NCBI GenBank assembly: GCA_964250805.1
Contig: CAXUHG010000067.1
Location: forward strand, 1 to 29,449
Source of the DNA: JBBQVS01 sp964250805
Lineage (GTDB): Bacteria > Chloroflexota > Ktedonobacteria > Ktedonobacterales > Ktedonobacteraceae
Length of the DNA stretch: 29,449 nt
Direction of reading: 5' to 3'
Below the pieces are notes generated by a model. It was not told the DNA's origin. It saw only the letters and a program-made list of their open reading frames with translations, and did not search any database. Below, one piece after another: positions 7,555 through 15,999 of this stretch. Each line of letters opens with the position of its first letter. Position 1 is the stretch's first letter. The position numbers were made by a program, and so were the translations under genes.

Positions 7555-8652
7555 ATGCCTTTAAACTCCTATGTTACTCTGGGAAGGTCTGGTTTGCGAG
7601 TAAGCCCGTTTGCTCTTGGGACAATGACGTTCGGGGATGATTGGGGCTGGGGTAGCAGTGTATCCGAGGCCGAGACTCTTCTTGCCCGCTATCTTGCGCT
7701 TGGTGGCAACTTCATCGATACCGCGAATTTCTACACCGATGGTCATGCTGAAAAGATCATTGGCGACTTCGTGGCGAAAGGCGGTGTGCGCCGAGATCAT
7801 CTCGTTCTGGCAACCAAGTTCTTCTACAATCTCTATCCTGGAGACCCGAATGGCGGCGGGGCAAGCCGTAAGGCAATCATTGAGCAGTGTGAGCAATCGC
7901 TTAGACGCTTACAGACCGACTATATCGACCTGTACTGGCTGCATAATTGGGATAGCTTTACGCCGATCGAAGAGACGATGCGCACGCTTGATGATCTTGT
8001 AAGCACGGGCAAAATCCGTTACATCGGTTTCTCCGACACTCCAGCTTGGAAGATCGCGCAGGCTCAGACTCTCGCACATTTACGGGGATGGGCACCGATC
8101 ATAGCAGTACAACTCGAATACTCTTTGCGAGCACGCACCGTCGAGGGTGAGTTAATCCCGATGGCGCAAGAACTTGGTCTGGCAGTGACTCCATGGAGTC
8201 CATTGAACAACGGGGTGTTAACAGGAAAATATACGCGCCAGAATGCTGGGACGGCAGAAAAAAGCCGAGGAGACATCAGAGCAGATATCATACCCTCCTT
8301 TACGGAGAAAGATTTTGCATTGCTTGATACATTAAGCGAAATTGCCCGTGAGTTGGAGACGACGAGTGCTGCAGTCGCCTTGGCATGGGTACAAGGACGT
8401 CCGGGTGTCACCTCCACCAACATCGGAGTACGCACGCTGAAGCAACTGAACGAGAATCTGACCGCACTTGATCTGCAGCTTTCACCTACCCACATTGCTG
8501 CACTCAATAAGCTGTCAGAGCCTACCCTCGACTTTCCAAGTCCCTATCTCACGTATGCGCCGACCGGCTCGCATGCTGGTGCCACGGTCAATGGCGTACC
8601 CTCTACTATCATATCTCCTACTCTGCTAAAGAATGAGAAGGAACGATATTAA
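7555..8652 (+). CDS. Aldo/keto reductase
   Basis: NAD(P)H-dependent reductase of aldehydes and ketones, 365 aa, cytoplasmic. The start at ATG 7555 (MPLNSYVTLG) has GGAAGGA 8 nt upstream; the frame is open further back, but only through the operator. The catalytic tetrad of the TIM-barrel family is visible: Asp55 and Tyr60 (FIDTANFYTDGHAE), Lys88 (LATKF) and His130 (YWLHNWD). RSGLRVSPFALGTMTFG at the start is typical of the YajO/Tas-like subgroup. It lies 58 nt behind the TetR gene with a copy of that gene's operator between them. The natural substrate cannot be told. Confidence 0.95.
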   Translation: MPLNSYVTLGRSGLRVSPFALGTMTFGDDWGWGSSVSEAETLLARYLALGGNFIDTANFYTDGHAEKIIGDFVAKGGVRRDHLVLATKFFYNLYPGDPNGGGASRKAIIEQCEQSLRRLQTDYIDLYWLHNWDSFTPIEETMRTLDDLVSTGKIRYIGFSDTPAWKIAQAQTLAHLRGWAPIIAVQLEYSLRARTVEGELIPMAQELGLAVTPWSPLNNGVLTGKYTRQNAGTAEKSRGDIRADIIPSFTEKDFALLDTLSEIARELETTSAAVALAWVQGRPGVTSTNIGVRTLKQLNENLTALDLQLSPTHIAALNKLSEPTLDFPSPYLTYAPTGSHAGATVNGVPSTIISPTLLKNEKERY

Positions 8653-9512
8653 CTGCCGGGTGAAGAAAAGAGGCTGCTCTCTCTAACAACCGTTTTATGA
8701 TCGTTCATCTGCGCCTTGCCCCAGTTTGCAAGCACTATCCTGTTTACCAGTTTATCAGGGGAGTGCTTGCAACTCGCTCGAATGCACGTTATAGGCTCTG
8801 TGTTAAGGAAAGTGACTCGTGCCTACTACTCTACTTTGCGGTTGGTGACAGCGTACGTAGCACTCGCCCAGATAAGGCAGCTATCGAAGCTCATCTGTAG
8901 CGCGAAAAAGTATCCGTCTCTCGTCTCCAAGCGCGATTGCTCTGATGAGCAAGCCATCCTGAATGGGGTCTCAACATTTTTCCCCGTCAAAATCCTCGCT
9001 AAGAAGAAGAATTGGAATGTCTGAGAGGTATTTCATAGATGAAGACGCACTCATGAGGTATCTTTTGACTCATGAGAGACGAGAGACAGAGGTTTTGAAG
9101 GGACCATAGCAAACGTTGCTGCGTATGACGTTGGTTGATGAGCCTACGCATCTCTTGAAATTCATTCATACTATCTTCTACTCGTACTGCCGCTTTCTTA
9201 AAGGAGATTTTGACGGGTAAAATGTTGAGACCCACATATCAAAGTATGGCATATCGTCAAAGAACTTCAGATGCCTTGCTGGACTATCTGAGTTGACATC
9301 CAGTAAAACAGATGGTGGGGTCTGCAGTTGAGTTGGGTTGTAAATAGAAACTCTTCTTGACGAAAAACAGACAGGTATTGTATAGTTGAGATAGAGCATT
9401 CAACGCGTCTTCCTTTCATTCATTCCTGAAGCATTGTTCTGCTTCGCCCTGTCCGCCTTAAGTTATTAGATATCCTACAGAGTTATAAGAAGAAACAAAG
9501 GAGAATCAGCGC
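8653..9512. other. Gene-free region with an inverted repeat and a small mobile element
   Basis: No frame here looks like an intact gene. Perfect 11-bp arms TTGCAAGCACT (8726-8736) and AGTGCTTGCAA (8762-8772) enclose a 25-nt loop. A 268-bp element with terminal inverted repeats fills 8966-9233. A minus frame from ATG 9399, with AAAGGA upstream, runs for about 55 codons before entering that element and may be the stump of an interrupted gene; nothing in it is recognisable. Leader sequence of the esterase gene occupies the last 100 nt. Confidence 0.45.
8966..9233. mobile_element. 268-bp MITE-like element
   Basis: Both ends, read inward, start with GGGTCTCAACATTTT and continue similarly (CCCGTCAAAATC, then TAAGAA) for about 38 nt with few differences. 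The inside encodes no transposase, so it would be a non-autonomous element mobilised in trans. No clear target duplication is seen at the borders. The family is not recognised. Confidence 0.6.
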
Positions 9513-10787
9513 ATGACTATGGTCAAGACACCCGTCATTCATGGCGAGATCAATGGGTTCTGTGATCCCAGGTTTGAGCGCGTTGCGACAGAATTTGAGC
9601 GCAACTTCCGCGAACGTGGCGAGGTTGGGGCATCAATCAGTGTTACCTTCGAGGGAAAATCCGTGGTGGACTTGTGGGGAGGAATGGCTCGTCCCTCCTT
9701 GAATGAGCCTTGGACACAAGAAACTCTTTCCATCGTCTGGTCGTGTACCAAGGGTGCAACTGCTCTGTGTGCTCACATCCTTGCCTCGCGTGGCTTGCTC
9801 GACTTCGATGCTCCTATCGCGCATTATTGGCCGGAGTTTGCTCAGGCTGGCAAAGAGTCTATTCCCGTCAAAATGTTGCTGAACCATCAAGCGGGACTTG
9901 TGGCAATTCGTGAGACGTTACCGCAAGGGGCGTATTATGAGTGGGATGTGGTCGTGAATGCGTTGGCAAAACAGGAACCCTGGTGGAAACCCGGCACGAT
10001 GCATGGATATCATATGCAGACATTTGGGTGGTTAGTCGGAGAGATTGTGCGCAGAGTTTCTGGCAAATCCTTGGGAACCTTCTTTCGTGAAGAAGTGGCA
10101 CAGCCCCTGGGTCTGGACTTTTGGATTGGCCTGCCAGAAGCTCTAGAAAACCGAGTCGCTCCAATTCTCTCTGCTGATCCTCTTCGCCCCAATGAGCCTA
10201 TCTCATCCATCTATGTGGCGATGGCCGACATGACATCTATGCAAGGGTTGTCGGTCTTCAATTCAGGTGGGTACATGCTCCCTGGACCAGATGGAGAGTT
10301 GGGATATAATTCGCACGCTGCTCACGCAGCGGAAATTGGTGCAGCTGGCGGTGTGACCAATGCACGAGGATTGGCTGGAATGTACGCACCTCTTGCCAAT
10401 GGTGGGAGTCTCAATGGGGTTACTCTGGTGACGCGAGAAGATATTGCTCGGATGGCTGCCGTCTCTTCAGCGAGCGCACTTGACGCGACGTTGCTAGCCC
10501 CAACACGTTTTGGACTAGGATATGCGAAAACATGGGACAATCGACATGAACCTTCGTGTACAAAAGACGATAGCATTATTTTGTCTGAGTCGGCCTTTGG
10601 ACATCCTGGTTCAGGCGGCTTTCTTGGTTTTGCAGACCCAGAAGCGAAGATGTCGTTTGGCTATACCTTGAACAAGATGGGAAATGGATTGGGACTGAAC
10701 GAGAGGGGACAGAGTTTAGTGGATGCAACGTATCTCTCGCTCGGCTACGACTCCAATGTTTCTGGGTCTTGGCTCAAAACGTCGTGA
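9513..10787 (+). CDS. Serine hydrolase of the class-C beta-lactamase/EstB esterase fold
   Basis: Cytoplasmic esterase-type enzyme, 424 aa, without a signal peptide. The start at ATG 9513 follows AAAGGAGA with a 9-nt gap. The nucleophile motif SxxK is Ser77-Cys-Thr-Lys80 (IVWSCTKG). The conserved tyrosine is Tyr166 in HGYHMQTFGWLVGEIVRRVSG, where class-C beta-lactamases have YxN. HPGSGG (His364-Pro-Gly366) stands where KTG would be. The absence of YxN and KTG and the lack of an export signal favour an esterase or peptidase over a true beta-lactamase. It is convergent with the F420-type oxidoreductase gene. Confidence 0.93.
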   Translation: MTMVKTPVIHGEINGFCDPRFERVATEFERNFRERGEVGASISVTFEGKSVVDLWGGMARPSLNEPWTQETLSIVWSCTKGATALCAHILASRGLLDFDAPIAHYWPEFAQAGKESIPVKMLLNHQAGLVAIRETLPQGAYYEWDVVVNALAKQEPWWKPGTMHGYHMQTFGWLVGEIVRRVSGKSLGTFFREEVAQPLGLDFWIGLPEALENRVAPILSADPLRPNEPISSIYVAMADMTSMQGLSVFNSGGYMLPGPDGELGYNSHAAHAAEIGAAGGVTNARGLAGMYAPLANGGSLNGVTLVTREDIARMAAVSSASALDATLLAPTRFGLGYAKTWDNRHEPSCTKDDSIILSESAFGHPGSGGFLGFADPEAKMSFGYTLNKMGNGLGLNERGQSLVDATYLSLGYDSNVSGSWLKTS

Positions 10788-10857
10788 GACCTTTATGCTC
10801 GCGATGTCCTCCATGTCGTATAGAATGAGAGCGTTTATCTCATCCGCGACGACGTGA

Positions 10858-10988
10858 AGCGGGATGTGAGGAGGAATTGGGGGGGGGGGCGGAAAAAAAA
10901 AAACAATGGGGTGTGTNNNNNNNNNNGCCGCACCGCTGGCCCCCCCCGCCCCCCCCCCCCCCCACCCCCCCCCCCCCCACATCCCGCT
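10858..10988. other. Assembly gap inside an inverted repeat between convergent genes
   Basis: AGCGGGATGTG (10858-10868) is the exact inverse complement of CACATCCCGCT (10978-10988). Between them lie a G-run, an A-run, ten undetermined bases (10917-10926) and long C-runs. The arms sit between two convergent genes, where a two-way terminator is expected, so a strong hairpin probably blocked sequencing. The homopolymer runs next to the gap are likely low-quality bases. Confidence 0.6.
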
Positions 10989-11012
10989 ATCTCTACGTAG
11001 GAGCAGTTCTGC

Positions 11013-11456
11013 TTACTTCCTCACTAACTCAACCACCGGAATCGTGCGCGTAGTTTGCCTTTCGTACTCAGCAAATACGGGGACTGCTGCTGCCTGCTTC
11101 GCATAGATCTGAGCGCGTTCCTCTTCTCCTACAACAACACAGGTCGCAGGAAATTTCTCCGTTCCTATCTCAACGGTGACGTCTGGATGTGCGAGAATGT
11201 TGTAATACCAGTCGGGGTTGGTCGGCGCGCCAGCCTTGGTAGCGAAAATAAAAAGACGTTCATGCTCACGGTAGTATAGTAATGGGCTTGTCCGCTGCTG
11301 TCCACTTTTGGCTCCGGTCGTCTCGAGCAACAGCAGAGGTGCGCTCGCCATAGGGCCACTTACTTTCCCACCGTTAGCATGAAAGTCTTCAATGAGCTGA
11401 CGATTCCACGCATTTTGGCGATTCCAATCAACGGAATCATTGCCATTCTGTGTCAT
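11013..11456 (-). CDS. F420-type nitroreductase-family (Ddn-like) oxidoreductase
   Basis: Small split-barrel flavin/deazaflavin oxidoreductase, 147 aa. GGAGAGAAGGA directly precedes ATG 11456. The family signatures are present: LLLLETTGAKSGQQRTSPLLYY, then FATKAGAPTNPDWYYNILAHPDVTVEIG. In Actinobacteria and Chloroflexota these enzymes use F420H2 to reduce varied small molecules; cofactor use here is inferred from the family. The gene is divergent from an HxlR regulator and shares with it an intergenic region with two perfect palindromes, so control by that regulator is likely. Confidence 0.9.
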   Translation of the reverse strand: MTQNGNDSVDWNRQNAWNRQLIEDFHANGGKVSGPMASAPLLLLETTGAKSGQQRTSPLLYYREHERLFIFATKAGAPTNPDWYYNILAHPDVTVEIGTEKFPATCVVVGEEERAQIYAKQAAAVPVFAEYERQTTRTIPVVELVRK

Positions 11457-11482
11457 TCCTTCTCTCCTTTTACAATTCAGTG

Positions 11483-11553
11483 AGTTTCATCATGAAACTT
11501 ACAGGAAAAGTATATCATTGTGCGTTGCATAATGCAACCTTTTGTGCTAGCAT
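11483..11553. promoter_or_regulatory. Symmetric divergent promoter pair with two palindromic operators
   Basis: GTTGCATAATGCAAC (11524-11538) is a perfect palindrome supplying a TTGCAT -35 box in both directions. Rightward: TTGCAT 11525-11530, 17-bp spacer, TAGCAT 11548-11553. Leftward: TTGCAT 11537-11532, 17-bp spacer, TATACT 11514-11509. A second perfect palindrome, AGTTTCATCATGAAACT (11483-11499), lies just after the predicted leftward start site near 11502. The regulator is probably the adjacent HxlR protein. Confidence 0.7.
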
Positions 11554-11608
11554 AAAGAGAAAAGAGGCCGAAGTACACCTCTATGCATGTATGGAAGGAG
11601 AAGAGACA

Positions 11609-12043
11609 GTGCGCCGACAAAGTTTTGTTGAGATGAGATGTTCAATTGCACAAACGCTTGAAATTGTAGGAGAATGGTGGACATTGCTTATTGTACGCGA
11701 CCTCTTCGCCGGAATTTCCCATTTTGATGCATTGCAGGAACACCTTGGGATTGCACGCAATATTCTCACGGTTCGTCTCCAAACACTCACGAAGTATGGC
11801 TTGATAGAGCGGCATCGCTATCAGGAAGGACCGGAGCGCTTTGAGTATCTCTTAACAGAGAAAGGGCGTGATTTGCAAACTGTCTTACTTGCCTTCACGC
11901 AATGGGGAGATCGATGGACAGCAGGTGAAGCAGGGCCGCCTGTCGTTTATCAGCATAGTGTATGCGGACATGAAGCTCATCCAGTGATGACTTGCACTCA
12001 TTGTGGCCTTCCTATTGGGAATGGAGATATCAAGGCAGTATAA
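11609..12043 (+). CDS. HxlR-family transcriptional regulator
   Basis: Winged-helix regulator of 144 aa. I start at GTG 11609 because AAGGAG lies 8 nt upstream and the protein then begins MRRQSFVEMRCSIAQTLEIV, the typical HxlR N-terminus; the frame is open further upstream, but through the promoter. The core is plain: GEWWTLLIVRDLFAGISHFD, then LGIARNILTVRLQTLTKYGL and a YLLTEKGRDL wing. The C-terminus carries a Cys/His cluster (HSVCGHEAHPVMTCTHCG) that could bind metal or sense redox or thiol-reactive compounds, as other HxlR members do. It is divergent from the F420-type oxidoreductase it probably controls, and is followed 18 nt later by a 40-codon gene. Confidence 0.92.
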   Translation: MRRQSFVEMRCSIAQTLEIVGEWWTLLIVRDLFAGISHFDALQEHLGIARNILTVRLQTLTKYGLIERHRYQEGPERFEYLLTEKGRDLQTVLLAFTQWGDRWTAGEAGPPVVYQHSVCGHEAHPVMTCTHCGLPIGNGDIKAV

Positions 12044-12061
12044 GAAGTAGGAGGCCACATC

Positions 12062-12184
12062 ATGAATGACTGGCTCTTCCGCGCTTTTGATACTGGTAGC
12101 GAACCCCAAACGGTGGTAATTTCTCTTGAAAAAGACACCGTTTCCATGACAACGTGGGACGCACATCTCCTTTTCTTCGCTTAA
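12062..12184 (+). CDS. 40-aa protein of unknown function behind hxlR-type gene
   Basis: A short frame from ATG 12062 to TAA 12182-12184 encodes MNDWLFRAFDTGSEPQTVVI and 20 more residues ending in TTWDAHLLFFA. A textbook AGGAGG lies 6-7 nt upstream and the gene begins 18 nt after the HxlR stop, so cotranscription is likely. An inverted repeat AAACGGTG (12108-12115) / CACCGTTT (12136-12143) lies inside it. I recognise no family; it could be a truncated gene. The case rests on the ribosome site and position. Confidence 0.45.
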   Translation: MNDWLFRAFDTGSEPQTVVISLEKDTVSMTTWDAHLLFFA

Positions 12185-12210
12185 ATGATCTCCAGATGGG
12201 GAGTTAGTTC

Positions 12211-12369
12211 TTAGAAAAGAGGGTTCGCCACCAGTATCACTTTTGGTGATTCAAACTCATCGTTTAAGTCAACAAAGAGATACATATTGGCTCCTACAGC
12301 GATTTCATAGTATGTACCCACAACTCTACAATAATTGAAACACCGAATGTGTGCCAGACCCGTTTTATG
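12211..12369 (-). other. Possible 3' end of an unknown gene, cut by an IS
   Basis: A minus frame that now begins inside the ISL3 element continues past its left border as GLAHIRCFNYCRVVGTYYEI and MYLFVDLNDEFESPKVIL to a stop at 12211. The codons before the border derive from the IS. This may be a stump of an older gene, but no family is recognised and chance is possible. Confidence 0.25.
12362..12369. repeat. Left 8-bp target duplication of the outer ISL3 element
   Basis: GTTTTATG directly precedes the left terminal repeat and is repeated exactly at 16000-16007. Eight base pairs is the usual duplication length for ISL3-family elements. Confidence 0.88.
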
Positions 12370-12449
12370 GGTTCTTACGCAACTCTGCTGATCCAAAATG
12401 TGGTATAATAGATGCACAAGTTTTCCCTCAGTAAAGGACTTTTCCCCAT

Positions 12450-13885
12450 TTGACACCCATAACCACCTTTTTTGACTTTCCTGAAATACTCATTGAGCAG
12501 GTTCAAATTGCCGATGAGATCACATTCACTGGACGTGTCACGTCCTCAACAGCGTGTTGTCCCGAATGTGGAACAGTTGCTACACATGTCCAGAGCCATT
12601 ATCGGCGGACATTGCATGACCTTCCTTCTAGTGGGCATCCAGTTCATCTCATCCTTGATGTTCGTCGTTTCTTCTGCAAGAAAGGCACCTGCCGACGAAA
12701 GATTTTTACAGAACTCCCCAGGCTTTTCTCGCCACATGCTCAACGCACGAAGCGGCTACAGGAGGCACTTTATCAGCTTGGGCAAGCTGGTGGTGGACAG
12801 AGCGGAACACGCTTGGGAAGTGAACTGGGCATGAGTGGGAGTCGTGATACTCTCTTGCGGTTGCTTCGACAGCAAGAACCAGTTCAGCTAACAGAAGCAC
12901 GAATCATTGGCTTGGATGATTGGGCATGGAAGCGTGGATTACGCTATGGAACCCTCATCTGTGATCTCGAACGTGGTCTTCCTCTTGACGTGCTTCCTGA
13001 TCGCTCCATTGAGACAGTTGCAACTTGGTTGCAGGCTCATCCTTCTCTCACTCTGGTGAGCCGTGATCGTTCGACCGAATATGCTGCTGCTATTCGCAAA
13101 GGTGCTCCTCAAGCAACTCAGGTCGCCGACCGATGGCATCTTGCTAAAAATTTAGCGGAATGTGTAGAAACGCTTCTCGCACGCTTACGAACAGAGATCC
13201 GCCGAACTGGACACACGAGCGTTTCGTCAGAACGCATGGAAGAAGAACAAGTCTCTCCACAACCTGCGTCCTCCTCTCGGAATGAAGAACAAGCACGAGT
13301 GGCCCGAAGAGCACAGCATCTGGATCAATATGAGCAAGTCGTCATGCTACGCACACAAGGAGTAAGAAACGAGGAGATTGCGAAAAGAATGAAGCTGAGT
13401 TCACGAACCATTGGTCGCTGGCTGAATCAGGGTCATGCTCCTGAGTCGAAACCGCGTCGAAAACGTGCGAGCCGAAGCGATGCATACCAGACCTACATCC
13501 AGAAGCGATGGCACCAAGGATGCCGCAATGGAATCCAGTTGTATCAGGAACTGAAAGCGAAAGGCTTTCGAGGGTCAGAACGTGGGGTGTATCGCTACCT
13601 CACCACTCTTGGGCCATCTACTTCTGCTCGCGGGTCACGTGGCCCTGCTCCTTCTGCCGAGTCAATTACAGCATTGACCAAACCAATCTCCCTAGAACAC
13701 TTTTCGGCTCGGCAGGCGACGTGGCTGTTTTTGCGAAAGCCGGGCGAACTGGATGAGAAGGAGCAAGAGAACCTCCGTCTCATTAGAACTGCAAGCCCAC
13801 AAGCTGAAGCCGCGTACCAGTTGGTCACGGCTTTTATGCATATGCTCGAGAGCGAACAGGCGAACAGCTTGAGAACTGGCTTGAG
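12450..13885 (+). pseudogene. ISL3 transposase of the outer element, 5' part
   Basis: Transposase frame from TTG 12450 with the N-terminal zinc ribbon (CCPECG, then FFCKKGTC), an HTH region, and the DDE core beginning IIGLDDWAWKRGLRYGTLIC followed by LVSRDRSTEYAAAI. Near 13841-13850 a one-base shift takes the family-like reading into another frame (ARERTGEQLENWLE), which runs to CTTGAG at 13885. There the inner IS begins and the open frame ends in foreign sequence. The missing C-terminal part, with the catalytic Glu, resumes at 15653. The gene therefore carries a frameshift and a 1.76-kb insertion. Confidence 0.9.
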
Positions 13886-15648
13886 TATAGACGCCAAGCT
13901 ATAATTGGCTCATGAACCTTTTTGGTGAAGCATTTTCAGACGGAGCAAGGTGAAGCTTGCGCGACCATACATCAGCCTTTTGTGCATTTTCAGCATATTG
14001 ATAGTTCCTTCGACGGGTCCTTGACTCCATTCGAGCGTCAACCCTGCTTTGACAGCATCGTAATCCCGTTCAATTCCGGCAACGAAGCTCTTCATCTCTT
14101 TGATGTCACAGGTGCGAGCTGCATGCATCCACATGTTGAGCCGATCCGCTTGTCGTTCGCGGACCATCTGCATGAACTCCTGAAGCAGCCGATGCAACGT
14201 CTTCGCATCGGAGGAGTGTTCCAAGAGACGTTCTCGATCTGCGCGTTCTTCTGGCTTCAACTCCTCATCCTGTTTCGTGAGAAGCCACTTGATGGCTCGT
14301 GGTGAGGAGGCACATGCTGCTCCCGACCCTTCACCGGCTTTGCGAGGTGGATGCACCATTCCAGGAAGCTCTTTGCGAAGACGTGCCACGAAATTGCGGA
14401 CTGTGGTCTTCCCACCTCGATAGCCTTGTGTTTGTAATTCCTCGAACAGTCGGCGAGCATTTGTCTCTCCCTGCTTCCATCGGGTAGTGAGATAGTCAAA
14501 GTACGGATCAAGCATACTCTTGCATCGTAGGTCTGGTGCCATGTGGATGACGCCATCCATGCGGAGATAGCGGCGGACGGTGTTGCGTGCAAGGCCAAGT
14601 TGAGCAGCAATGGCATGAATGCTCGTGCCAGCCTCATGCAGTGCTTGTACACGGTCCATGACCTCCTGTTTGCGCTCTCGTGTCACTTGGGATCGCCGAT
14701 CCCGTTCAGTTCCATCGGGTGTCGCTGGATCAGGGAGCGTCTGAACCGAGGGGAGTTCTCCCTCAGCGAGAGGTCGGTCTGGGACACGAAGACGCAAGCG
14801 CAGGAGAGCTGTTTCAACTGCATCACCCAGATTTTTGCACAGATGAAAGCGGTCTGCTACCTGCACCGCTTGAGGCGCACCCTGAGCTGCTCCATCCGCG
14901 TAAGCACCTCCTCGATCTCGGCTCACAATCTCCACTTCTGGATGAGCCGAAAGCCACTCTTTGACGCCTACGGCCTCGCGATCAGGAAGCAAATCGAGAA
15001 TCGTATGGGTTTCCATATCCAGGATAATCGTCCCGTACCGCTTTCCTTTTTTCCAAGCGAAGTCGTCGATCCCAACGACGCGTACAGGTTCAGATGGCGG
15101 CGAAGCAAGCCGATGAAGGGAACGCAACAACGTCATTCGGGAGAGGTGAAATCCTATCTGTTCCCCTAGGCGAACTCCCCCATTGCCATTGAATGCAAGT
15201 CCAATCGCCTGTATCAGTTTCCGAAGACGAGTGGTCAGTCGAGAAGATGGCTCGATCAGCTCTGGAAGTCGTTCAGTGAAGACTTTGCGTGGGCAGGTGC
15301 CAACATGACAGAAGAATTTCCGAACGGAAAGCAGCAATTGGACAGGTTGTCCAGCGCAAGGAAGTTCCAGTGGTTTGCGACGGTAGTAGCTGTGGACGGC
15401 TTTCGACGGCGTTGAACAGAGCGGACACAGGGAACTGGGGCGAGTGGAGATGACCCGAACCTGTAATCCTTCCTGAGTTTGGCTCACTGCGATCATCTCC
15501 AATCCGCCGGGGAGTGGGAGCAATGGTGTCGTTGGCATGTGCTTGCAACTTCTCCTCATGTGTGATGAATGGAGTGTAGCAAGTTCTCCATATTTTACCA
15601 GCGGTTCACCAAAAAGGTTCATGAGTCAAAAGTCAGTTGGCGTTGACA
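13886..15648 (-). mobile_element. Inner ISL3-family insertion sequence, apparently intact
   Basis: Element of about 1.76 kb in the outer IS. A 21-bp perfect inverted repeat lies at 13909-13929 and 15605-15625, and weaker matches extend outward to ACGCCAA (13891) and TTGGCGT (15643). TGAG is repeated exactly on both sides (13882-13885, 15649-15652); over eight bases the flanks match at six. Removing the element and one TGAG restores a continuous outer transposase reading (QLENWLEQVQASHLSEF). The exact ends are uncertain by a few bases. Confidence 0.82.
13910..15538 (-). CDS. ISL3-family transposase (inner element)
   Basis: DDE transposase of 542 aa, full length for the family. I start at ATG 15538 (MPTTPLLPLPGG), with AGGAG about 13 nt upstream; the frame is open further back into the terminal repeat (ATG 15622). 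Zinc ribbon Cys38-x2-Cys41 and Cys77-x4-Cys82, then HTH, then the catalytic core: VVGIDDFAWKKGKRYGTI (Asp158/159), IVSRDRGGAYADG (Asp208) and the C-terminal WSQGPVEGTINMLKMHKRLM with the Glu. A helical insertion with a second HTH-like segment (IAAQLGLARNTVRRYLR) lies between core parts, as usual. No lesion is seen, so the element may be active and could serve in trans. Confidence 0.95.
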   Translation of the reverse strand: MPTTPLLPLPGGLEMIAVSQTQEGLQVRVISTRPSSLCPLCSTPSKAVHSYYRRKPLELPCAGQPVQLLLSVRKFFCHVGTCPRKVFTERLPELIEPSSRLTTRLRKLIQAIGLAFNGNGGVRLGEQIGFHLSRMTLLRSLHRLASPPSEPVRVVGIDDFAWKKGKRYGTIILDMETHTILDLLPDREAVGVKEWLSAHPEVEIVSRDRGGAYADGAAQGAPQAVQVADRFHLCKNLGDAVETALLRLRLRVPDRPLAEGELPSVQTLPDPATPDGTERDRRSQVTRERKQEVMDRVQALHEAGTSIHAIAAQLGLARNTVRRYLRMDGVIHMAPDLRCKSMLDPYFDYLTTRWKQGETNARRLFEELQTQGYRGGKTTVRNFVARLRKELPGMVHPPRKAGEGSGAACASSPRAIKWLLTKQDEELKPEERADRERLLEHSSDAKTLHRLLQEFMQMVRERQADRLNMWMHAARTCDIKEMKSFVAGIERDYDAVKAGLTLEWSQGPVEGTINMLKMHKRLMYGRASFTLLRLKMLHQKGS

Positions 15649-15652
15649 TGAG

Positions 15653-15994
15653 CAGGTTCAAGCCAGCCACTTGAGTGAATTTGAGCCGTTTGTCGCAAGT
15701 ATTCGGCGGGATAGAGCAGATGTCTTCGCAGGGCTCACGTTACCTTGGAGTAATGGACCGTTGGAAGGCAATGTGAATCGCCTCAAGCTGATTAAGAGGA
15801 GTCTGTATGGCCGCGCGAAGTTTGATCTGCTCAGGCTTCGGGTGCTGCATCATCCGAAAACTTCTCAAGAAGTACAGAGCACGGAGATGGATACGAAGCG
15901 TCAACGCCGAAAGGGTCCTTCCAAGAAACTGAGGACAGGAGAAAATATCCTAAACCCTCAGTGTATCACTTTTCGATTCAGCAGAGCTGCGTAA
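15653..15994 (+). pseudogene. ISL3 transposase of the outer element, 3' part
   Basis: Continuation of the interrupted transposase: QVQASHLSEFEPFVASIRRD, then AGLTLPWSNGPLEGNVNRLK with the catalytic Glu, LYGRAKFDLLRLRVL, and a basic tail ending inside the right terminal repeat. A TGA lies just upstream in this frame within the inner element, so this part is not translated with the first half. Confidence 0.88.
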
Positions 15995-15999
15995 GAACC

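Larger units (their letters stand above)
12370..15999 (+). mobile_element. Outer ISL3-family insertion sequence, interrupted by a second ISL3 element
   Basis: The ends, read inward, both start GGTTCTTACGCA and agree at 21 of the first 22 bases. They are flanked by the exact 8-bp duplication GTTTTATG. Without the inner element the IS would be about 1.87 kb, a normal ISL3 length. Its promoter is probably the extended -10 TGGTATAAT at 12401-12409, just inside the left end. The transposase gene is disrupted, so it is no longer autonomous. Confidence 0.88.

Noticed and set aside
9178..9399. Two minus frames (9178-9399 and 8999-9235) that could be joined into one frameshifted gene
   Set aside because: The apparent joint falls in the terminal repeat of the 268-bp element (8966-9233), so the match of the two frames is explained by the element and not by a broken gene.
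9513..10787. Reading the serine hydrolase as an antibiotic-resistance beta-lactamase
   Set aside because: There is no signal peptide, no YxN and no KTG; SxxK with Tyr and HPG fits cytoplasmic esterases of the same fold.
10870..10978. Poly-G, poly-A and poly-C runs as a biological low-complexity repeat
   Set aside because: They border the undetermined bases on both sides and look like low-quality read ends.
13910..15622. Start of the inner transposase at ATG 15622
   Set aside because: The first 28 codons run through the terminal inverted repeat and lack a ribosome site; family proteins begin near MPTTPLLPLPGG.
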